A DNA stretch of 33,541 bases, from NCBI GenBank assembly GCA_018058425.1, contig JAGOZX010000030.1:1-33541 (forward strand), read 5' to 3'. This DNA is from Sebaldella sp. (GTDB lineage: Bacteria; Fusobacteriota; Fusobacteriia; Fusobacteriales; Leptotrichiaceae). The translations under genes and the position numbers were made by a program. Positions 28,409 through 33,541 of this stretch are shown piece after piece (positions within the stretch are counted from its first letter, which is position 1; every line of letters starts with the position of its first letter). The notes under the pieces are model-generated. The model had not been told where the DNA came from. It saw only the letters and a list, made by a program, of their open reading frames with translations, and did not search any database.

Positions 28409-29722
28409 ATGAGTAAATTTATGACTCTATTAGAGGAAAAAGTAGCACCAGTTGTAAATAAAATAGGATCACAAAGGCATTTGAGAGCAGTAAGAAATGG
28501 GATTATTTCCATGCTTCCATTAACAATAGTAGGATCATTTTTTGTAATATTTTTAAATGTTCCTATTCCAGGATATGAAGAATTAATCGCACCAATAAAG
28601 GCTTCATTAGATATACCTTTTAGATATACAGTAGGTATAATGTCTATATATGTGGCGTTTGGAATAGCTTTTCAGTTAGCTAAAAGCTACAATTTAGATG
28701 AATTAACATCAGGTTTTTTAGCAGTTTCAGGATTTTTAATATCATCTGTAGTTCCTATAAATGTAGGGAAAGGTGTAGAGGGAGTAATAGCAGGAGGAAG
28801 ATGGATGCCTATAGCTAAATTAAGCGCATCTAGTTTATTTGGCGCTATATTAGCAGCAATAATATCTGTAGAAATATATAAGTTTTTTAGAGATAAAAAT
28901 ATTGTTATAAAAATGCCTGATGGAGTTCCACCAGCAGTAGCGAACTCGTTTGCCGCATTATTTCCAGCAATTGCAGTTATATTACTTTTTTGGATAATTA
29001 GACATATATTAGGGTTTGATATAAGTGAAGCATTAGCCACATTATTATCTCCTTTAAAAGGAATCTTAGCAGGTAATTCGTTACTAGGTGGATTGCTCAC
29101 AGTATTTTTAATACTATTTTTTTGGGTCATGGGAATTCACGGGCCTGCTATTTTAGGACCAATTGTTAGACCAATATGGGATACTACAATAGCAGAAAAT
29201 ATGGATGCCTTCACAGCAAGTGGAAATGCACATGCTCTGCCAAATATATTTACAGAACAATTTTTACAATGGTTTTTATGGATAGGTGGATCAGGAATGA
29301 CACTACCACTGGTATTTCTATTTATGATATCAAAGTCAAGATTCTTAAAGGATTTAGGGAAGTTATCATTATTACCAGGAATTTTTAATATAAATGAACC
29401 AGTTATCTTTGGAGCACCTATAGTAATGAACCCTATTTTAGCAATACCTTTTATAATAGTGCCAGTAATATGTACAATAATATCATATATTTTAACTAGA
29501 GCTGGAATGGTACCTATGATGATGGCTAAACTGCCATTTACAGTTCCAGCACCAATAGGAGCATTGATTAGTACTAACTGGAGTATAATGGCATGTATAT
29601 TAGTATTTATTAACTTTTTTATAGGTTTAGTAATATATTATCCATTTTTCAGAATATATGAAAAACAATTATTAGATCAAGAAAAGGAAGCGCAAATGAC
29701 TAATGAGGAAAATATAATATAA
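28409..29722 (+). CDS. PTS sugar transporter EIIC subunit, cellobiose/lactose family
   Basis: This 437-residue membrane permease has about ten hydrophobic segments. The family motifs MGIHGPAILGPIVRPIWDT and FNINEPVIFGAPIVMNP are typical of lactose/cellobiose-type EIIC (CelB-like). It needs separate EIIA and EIIB proteins, which are not in the window and must be encoded elsewhere. The start is ATG 28409, with GGGAGG 10 nt upstream; an in-frame ATG at 28370 has no ribosome binding site. It is the first gene of a cluster with a MupG-like protein and a kinase, so its substrate is probably a phosphorylated glycoside. Confidence 0.92.
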   Translation: MSKFMTLLEEKVAPVVNKIGSQRHLRAVRNGIISMLPLTIVGSFFVIFLNVPIPGYEELIAPIKASLDIPFRYTVGIMSIYVAFGIAFQLAKSYNLDELTSGFLAVSGFLISSVVPINVGKGVEGVIAGGRWMPIAKLSASSLFGAILAAIISVEIYKFFRDKNIVIKMPDGVPPAVANSFAALFPAIAVILLFWIIRHILGFDISEALATLLSPLKGILAGNSLLGGLLTVFLILFFWVMGIHGPAILGPIVRPIWDTTIAENMDAFTASGNAHALPNIFTEQFLQWFLWIGGSGMTLPLVFLFMISKSRFLKDLGKLSLLPGIFNINEPVIFGAPIVMNPILAIPFIIVPVICTIISYILTRAGMVPMMMAKLPFTVPAPIGALISTNWSIMACILVFINFFIGLVIYYPFFRIYEKQLLDQEKEAQMTNEENII

Positions 29723-29727
29723 AAAAT

Positions 29728-29789
29728 AAAGGGTTGTGTCTTAATAATATTTTCAAATAAAATTTTGAAAATTATAAAGGCACAACTTT
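29728..29789 (+). terminator. Long intercistronic hairpin between EIIC and the MupG-like gene
   Basis: An outer stem of AAAG..GTTGTGTCTT with AAGGCACAACTTT (one bulge, one G-U) encloses an inner AT stem formed by TATTTTCAAA and TTTTGAAAATTATA. A short T-rich stretch follows. It could be a leaky terminator, or it could adjust the amount of EIIC relative to the downstream enzymes by mRNA stability. Confidence 0.5.
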
Positions 29790-29828
29790 GTTTAAAAAAT
29801 ATATCTTTATAATTTATAGGAGGAAAAT

Positions 29829-30917
29829 ATGAAAAGAAAACTTGGGATTTCAATATACCCTGAAAAGTCAACTATTGAGAAAGATAAAGAGTATATAGAA
29901 AAAGCTGCTAAATACGGTTTTACAAAAATATTTACCTGCCTATTATCAGTAGATAAGCCAATAGAAGATATAAAGCGTGAATTTATAGAAATAATAAACT
30001 ATGCATCAGGTAAAAATATGGAGGTTATACTTGATATTTCTCCAGCAGTATTTGATAAGTTAGGTATAAGTTATGATGATTTGAGTTTTTTCAAAGAACT
30101 AGGCGCTGCTGGAATAAGACTTGATTTAGGATTTGATGGCTTAAAAGAAACACAGCTGACATATGATAAAAATGACTTAAAGATAGAGCTAAATATGAGT
30201 AATGATATAGATTATTTAAATAATATTTTAAGTTATACACCAAATAAAGATAATTTAATAGGAAGTCATAACTTTTATCCACAAAGATACACAGGACTTG
30301 AATATAATTATTTTATAAAATGTAGTGAGAGATTTAAAAAACAGGGACTACGAACTTCAGCATTTATTAATTCAAAAAGTGCAACATTTGGACCTTGGAG
30401 TATTAATGATGGTCTTTGTACTTTGGAGATGCACAGAGATTTGGGAATAACTGTTCAAGCTAAACACTTGTGGGCAACAGGGCTGATAGATGATGTTGTA
30501 ATAGGAAATGCTTATGCTAGTGATAATGAATTAAAGGCATTAGGTGAATTAGATACTTATCAGCTGGAACTAGAGATAGAGTTTTTTGATGGTGTATCAG
30601 AGATAGAAAAACATATACTTTTAAATGAAAAGCATATTAGAAGGGGCGATATAAGCGAGTATATGATAAGATCAACTGAGGTTAGAAAAAAACATGTTAA
30701 TTCAGATATTTCTAAAAGAGATTATGATACTCAAAATGTGGGAGATGTAGTAATTGGGAATAATAATTTTGGTAAATATAAAGGGGAAACACAGATAGTC
30801 ATAAAAGAAATGCCTTTAGATGAAAGAAAAAATAGGGTTGCTAAAGTAGTAAGTGAAGAAATATTTCTATTAGGTTTTATAGGTTCATGGATAAATTTTA
30901 AATTTAAACAAAAATAA
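29829..30917 (+). CDS. MupG/DUF871 family 6-phospho-glycosidase-like protein
   Basis: This 362-residue TIM-barrel protein belongs to the DUF871/MupG family. MupG of S. aureus is a 6-phospho-N-acetylmuramidase that cleaves MurNAc-6P-GlcNAc. Visible features are the N-terminal LGISIYPEKSTIEKDKEYI, IRLDLGFDG, the SHNFYPQRYTGLEYNYF segment and FINSKSATFGPWSINDGLCT, with a beta-barrel C-terminus (about 240-362). AGGAGG lies 8 nt before the ATG. Neither murQ nor a MurNAc-type EIIBC is nearby and the partners are acid-sugar enzymes, so the substrate may differ from MurNAc-6P-GlcNAc. The family assignment is firm; the substrate is open. Confidence 0.88.
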   Translation: MKRKLGISIYPEKSTIEKDKEYIEKAAKYGFTKIFTCLLSVDKPIEDIKREFIEIINYASGKNMEVILDISPAVFDKLGISYDDLSFFKELGAAGIRLDLGFDGLKETQLTYDKNDLKIELNMSNDIDYLNNILSYTPNKDNLIGSHNFYPQRYTGLEYNYFIKCSERFKKQGLRTSAFINSKSATFGPWSINDGLCTLEMHRDLGITVQAKHLWATGLIDDVVIGNAYASDNELKALGELDTYQLELEIEFFDGVSEIEKHILLNEKHIRRGDISEYMIRSTEVRKKHVNSDISKRDYDTQNVGDVVIGNNNFGKYKGETQIVIKEMPLDERKNRVAKVVSEEIFLLGFIGSWINFKFKQK

Positions 30918-30936
30918 AAGTAAAATAAAAAGGCAG

Positions 30937-31959
30937 ATGATGAGAGTGAGAGTTTTAGCTTTTGGAGAAGTAATGATGAGGTGTAGTGTTCCAAATAAAA
31001 AAAAGTTATTTCAATCAAATACATTAGAGTATATGTTTTCAGGAACAGGTTTAAATGTAATGGGACAGCTTAAAAAATTTGGGATAGAAACAGAACTTCT
31101 GACTAAGTTACCTGAGAATCCTTTGGGAGAAGCAGCAATTTCACATATTGAAAGTTTAGGGATAAAAACAAATAAAATTTCTAAAGGTGGGGAATTTATA
31201 GGAATATACTTTTTGGAAGAGGGTTTTGGAAAAAGAGCTTCGGTAGTCACTTATACAGATAGAAGAGGAAGTTCTTTTTGTAAGTCTAAACTTAAAGATT
31301 ATGATTTTGATGAAATATTAAAAGATGTAAAAATGCTTCATTTATGTGGGATTAGCTTAGCTATGAATGAAGCTGTAAGGGAAATAATGATAGCTTTAGC
31401 TAAAAAAGCAAAAGAAATAGGAGTTTTAGTAGTTTTTGACTGTAATTATAGAGAAAAACTTTGGAAAAAGAGATATGAAGAGGCTATTCCAAATTATAAA
31501 AAAATAATAGAATATTCGGATATTGTTTTTGCAAGTGAAAAAGATATTAGTAATATTTTTGGCATAAAAAGTGAAAAGGAAAATGTAAGTATTGAAGAAA
31601 TTTTAAAGGACTTAATTCCAGAATTTGCAAGTAAGTATAATTTAAAACTTGTAGCTGGAACTATTAGAAAAAATAAAACTTTAAATAATCAAACAATAAA
31701 AGGATTTGCATATAGGAATAACGAAATATTTTTTTCAGACTACAGTGAATTAGAAATTTATGATAGAATTGGTGGAGGGGACGCCTATACTTCAGGAATA
31801 CTTTATAAGTATCTAAAGAATTCTAGTTTGAAAAACATGGTTAATTTTGCAGTTGCAAGTTCTGTTTTAGGGCATACAACTTATGGGGATACGCCGATAT
31901 CTACATTAAGTGAGGTAGAGGAATTGTTAAGCGGGAATTTTAGTGAGTTGAAAAGGTAG
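30937..31959 (+). CDS. PfkB family sugar kinase (2-keto-3-deoxygluconate kinase-like)
   Basis: This 340-residue ribokinase/PfkB kinase opens with VLAFGEVMMRCSVPN and SGTGLNVMGQLKKFGIETEL. It ends with the ATP/anion-hole motif RIGGGDAYTSGILY, whose Asp is the catalytic base. The FGEVMMR and NVMGQLKKFG start and the length resemble KDG kinases. ATG 30937 and ATG 30940 are adjacent; the AAGG site at 30930-30933 fits the second slightly better. It is 19 bp downstream of the MupG-like gene in the same direction. The substrate is inferred, not proven: KDG, or a hexose or aldonate, would all fit. Confidence 0.88.
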   Translation: MMRVRVLAFGEVMMRCSVPNKKKLFQSNTLEYMFSGTGLNVMGQLKKFGIETELLTKLPENPLGEAAISHIESLGIKTNKISKGGEFIGIYFLEEGFGKRASVVTYTDRRGSSFCKSKLKDYDFDEILKDVKMLHLCGISLAMNEAVREIMIALAKKAKEIGVLVVFDCNYREKLWKKRYEEAIPNYKKIIEYSDIVFASEKDISNIFGIKSEKENVSIEEILKDLIPEFASKYNLKLVAGTIRKNKTLNNQTIKGFAYRNNEIFFSDYSELEIYDRIGGGDAYTSGILYKYLKNSSLKNMVNFAVASSVLGHTTYGDTPISTLSEVEELLSGNFSELKR

Positions 31960-32163
31960 GGTTTGTTGTAACTTTTAAGAGTGATGTTATGAGGGTTGGT
32001 TGTTTTGAGTAGGAATACTTTAGAGATTCTCACGTCACTGCGTTCCTCAGAATGACAGAGAGTTAGAGTTCATTATAACTTTTAGAAGGGTATTATGAAG
32101 TCTGGTGGGTTTTGAGTTGGTGTTCGTTAGAGATTCTCACGTCACTATGTTCCTCAGAATGAC
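31960..32163. repeat. Dispersed palindromic repeat, tandem pair
   Basis: Two direct copies of the 32-bp core lie at 32025-32056 and 32132-32163, 107 bp apart, each within a similar lead-in (TAACTTTTA-AG through GGT-GTTTTGAGT). There is no inverted copy here, unlike the three other blocks. The pair fills the gap between the kinase and the amidohydrolase; the last copy ends 20 bp before the ribosome binding site of the amidohydrolase. Confidence 0.85.
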
Positions 32164-32196
32164 AAATATAAATGGAAATTGGCGGAGGTAGTTGAA

Positions 32197-33315
32197 ATGC
32201 TAATAAAGAATGGTAAGTTAATAGATATAAATAATGGGTATGATTTTATCCAAAAAGATATAAGAGTAGAAAATGGAATAATTAAAGAAATTGGAGAAAA
32301 TCTGAAAAAAGATGAGAATGAAGAAGTTTTAGATATAAAAGGAAATATTATTACTGCTGGGTTTATAGATATACATACACATGTATATCATGGAGAAACG
32401 GCTATAGGAATAGATCCAGATAAGGTAGGAGTGGAATTAGGGGTAACATCTGTAATTGATGCTGGAACCTCAGGAGCGGACACATTTGAAGATTTTTATA
32501 ATAGAATAATAAAAAATTCTAAAACAAAAGTCTTTGCATTTTTGAATATAGCATCTCTAGGGCTGAAAACACTCAATGAGCTTAATGATATGTCAAATAT
32601 TGATTTTGAAAAAATAAAAAAAATAGTGGAAAAGTACAAAGGAACTATTGTGGGAATAAAAGCCAGAGCATCTGCATCAGTTGTGGGTGAAAATGGCATA
32701 GCACCAATAAAAAAAGCAAAAGAAATAGCTAAGGAATTGGGAATCCCAATAATGGTTCATATAGGTAATGCTCCACCAAAAGTAGAGGAAGTTTTAAATC
32801 TTCTAGAAAAAGGAGATATTGTAACTCATTGTTATCATAATAAGGAAAATAATTTAGTTAAAGATATAGGAATGCTCGAAGAAGCACTGGAAGCTAAAAA
32901 AAGAGGTGTTTTATTTGATATAGGGCATGGAAATTCAAGTTTTTCTTTCGATATTGGAAAAAAGGCAATTAAAGATGGGTTTAGCCCAGACTTTTTAAGT
33001 ACTGATATATATGATAAGAATATTGAAGAACCAGTAAAAAGTCAAATAAACACTTTAAATAAGATGCTTTATTTAGGTTTAAATTTAGAAGAGTGCATTT
33101 CTAAGTTAACTAAAGAACCTGCGGAAAAACTTTCTTTGGGGAATATAGGAGAGATAAAAATAGGATTCAAAGCTGATTTTACAGTATTTGAATTAATAGA
33201 TGAGCAAATAGAATTAATAGATTCTGTAAATAAAACTGTAAAGCAAAAGCCATATGTAAATGGTAAATATGCTATTGTTAATGGAATAGTATACAAATCA
33301 AAAGGCGGGAATTAG
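32197..33315 (+). CDS. Amidohydrolase/deacetylase family metallohydrolase
   Basis: This 372-residue protein of the amidohydrolase superfamily is related to the EF_0837 group. The metal motif DIHTHVYHG (HxH) is near 65, and the likely carboxylated Lys is in IVGIKARASASVVGENG (about 160). IMVHIGNAPP and VTHCYHN give two more metal His, and LSTDIYD gives the catalytic Asp. Start: ATG 32197 has GGAGG 8 nt upstream. A TTG at 32179 in frame would put this ribosome binding site inside the gene. It is followed after 24 bp by a DgaE-like gene, a pairing known for this family. It probably removes an acyl group from an N-acyl amino-sugar acid; this is inference. Confidence 0.88.
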   Translation: MLIKNGKLIDINNGYDFIQKDIRVENGIIKEIGENLKKDENEEVLDIKGNIITAGFIDIHTHVYHGETAIGIDPDKVGVELGVTSVIDAGTSGADTFEDFYNRIIKNSKTKVFAFLNIASLGLKTLNELNDMSNIDFEKIKKIVEKYKGTIVGIKARASASVVGENGIAPIKKAKEIAKELGIPIMVHIGNAPPKVEEVLNLLEKGDIVTHCYHNKENNLVKDIGMLEEALEAKKRGVLFDIGHGNSSFSFDIGKKAIKDGFSPDFLSTDIYDKNIEEPVKSQINTLNKMLYLGLNLEECISKLTKEPAEKLSLGNIGEIKIGFKADFTVFELIDEQIELIDSVNKTVKQKPYVNGKYAIVNGIVYKSKGGN

Positions 33316-33339
33316 TTTTTATACATTAAGGAGGCAAGT

Positions 33340-33541
33340 GTGAACATATATGAAAAATTAGGACTACAAAAAGTAATAAATGCAAGTGGCCGAATGACCA
33401 TATTAGGAGTATCGGTATTATCAGAAGAGTGTGCAGAAAGCTTTAAGGAGGGAAGTCAGAACTTTGTGGTGATAGAAGATCTGATGGAGAAAGCAGGAGA
33501 AATAATATCTAGATATACAGGGGGAGAAGACAGCTGTGTAG
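33340..33541 (+). CDS. DgaE-like PLP-dependent ammonia-lyase, N-terminal part (runs off right edge)
   Basis: A GTG at 33340 with AAGGAGG 5 nt upstream begins MNIYEKLGLQKVINASGRMT, then TILGVSVLSEECAESFKEG, and runs open to the edge for 67 codons. This N-terminus matches the SelA-like, PLP-dependent D-glucosaminate-6-phosphate ammonia-lyase (DgaE) family. The PLP lysine is outside the window. It follows the amidohydrolase by 24 bp. It would turn an amino-sugar acid phosphate into a 2-keto-3-deoxy acid. A glycolytic-type KDPG aldolase (DgaF) gene is expected next. Confidence 0.75.
   Translation, partial: MNIYEKLGLQKVINASGRMTILGVSVLSEECAESFKEGSQNFVVIEDLMEKAGEIISRYTGGEDSCV

Overview
The window is very AT-rich, with compact genes, strong AAGGAG-type ribosome binding sites and many TGn-TATAAT promoters. 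It also carries a 2223-residue type V autotransporter ending in a C-terminal beta-barrel with a terminal Phe, so the cell has an outer membrane. This autotransporter type, the Firmicute-like sugar PTS and BlaR1/BlaI genes, and a dispersed repeat with an ACGTCACT-CGTTCCTCAGAATGAC core together suggest a fusobacterium, most likely Leptotrichia or a close relative. That assignment is inference from remembered family traits, not from a search.

Layout, left to right. (1) 1-80 is the start of an exported protein leaving the left edge on the minus strand, divergent from (2) a beta-glucoside operon at 433-4841: a LicT/BglG antiterminator, a RAT site overlapping a terminator, a PTS EIIBCA transporter and a GH1 6-phospho-beta-glucosidase. 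(3) 4842-5730 holds no gene but contains a terminator, dispersed repeats, a 10-bp degenerate tandem repeat and a promoter. (4) 5731-12402 is the giant autotransporter. (5) 12522-16195 is a heterodimeric ABC exporter with one degenerate ATP site, preceded by a leader with a terminator hairpin and a possible leader peptide. (6) 16322-17546 carries three small genes: a DUF1622 membrane protein and two unrecognised proteins. (7) A SNF2-family helicase with a SWIM zinc finger lies on the minus strand at 17986-21369. (8) A DedA membrane protein follows at 21685-22329. (9) A divergent class D beta-lactamase / blaI / blaR1 module (22919-26188) has three TACA-N2-TGTA-type operators placed over both promoters. 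(10) A UPF0173 metallo-hydrolase converges on a plasmid-type Rep_3 initiator-like protein. (11) 28409 to the right edge is a carbohydrate cluster: cellobiose-type PTS EIIC, a MupG/DUF871 family protein, a PfkB sugar kinase, an amidohydrolase/deacetylase and the start of a DgaE-like PLP ammonia-lyase.

How the genes work together. The left operon imports and phosphorylates beta-glucosides, cleaves the 6-phospho-glucoside and induces itself by antitermination. The blaR1-blaI-OXA module is a self-contained beta-lactam sensing circuit: BlaR1 carries an OXA-like sensor domain and an HExxH protease, and BlaI has an Asn-Phe cleavage site at the expected place. The right cluster looks like a pathway for an imported glycoside that contains an acylated amino sugar or amino sugar acid. 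Both the kinase and the DgaE-like lyase could converge on 2-keto-3-deoxy-6-phosphogluconate, and an aldolase is predicted beyond the right edge.

The strongest unexplained signal is a dispersed palindromic repeat of about 32 bp (11 copies seen). At three separate intergenic sites it is arranged direct-inverted-direct, and its stem shows compensatory base changes between copies. No tRNA, rRNA, CRISPR array, transposase or integrase was seen.
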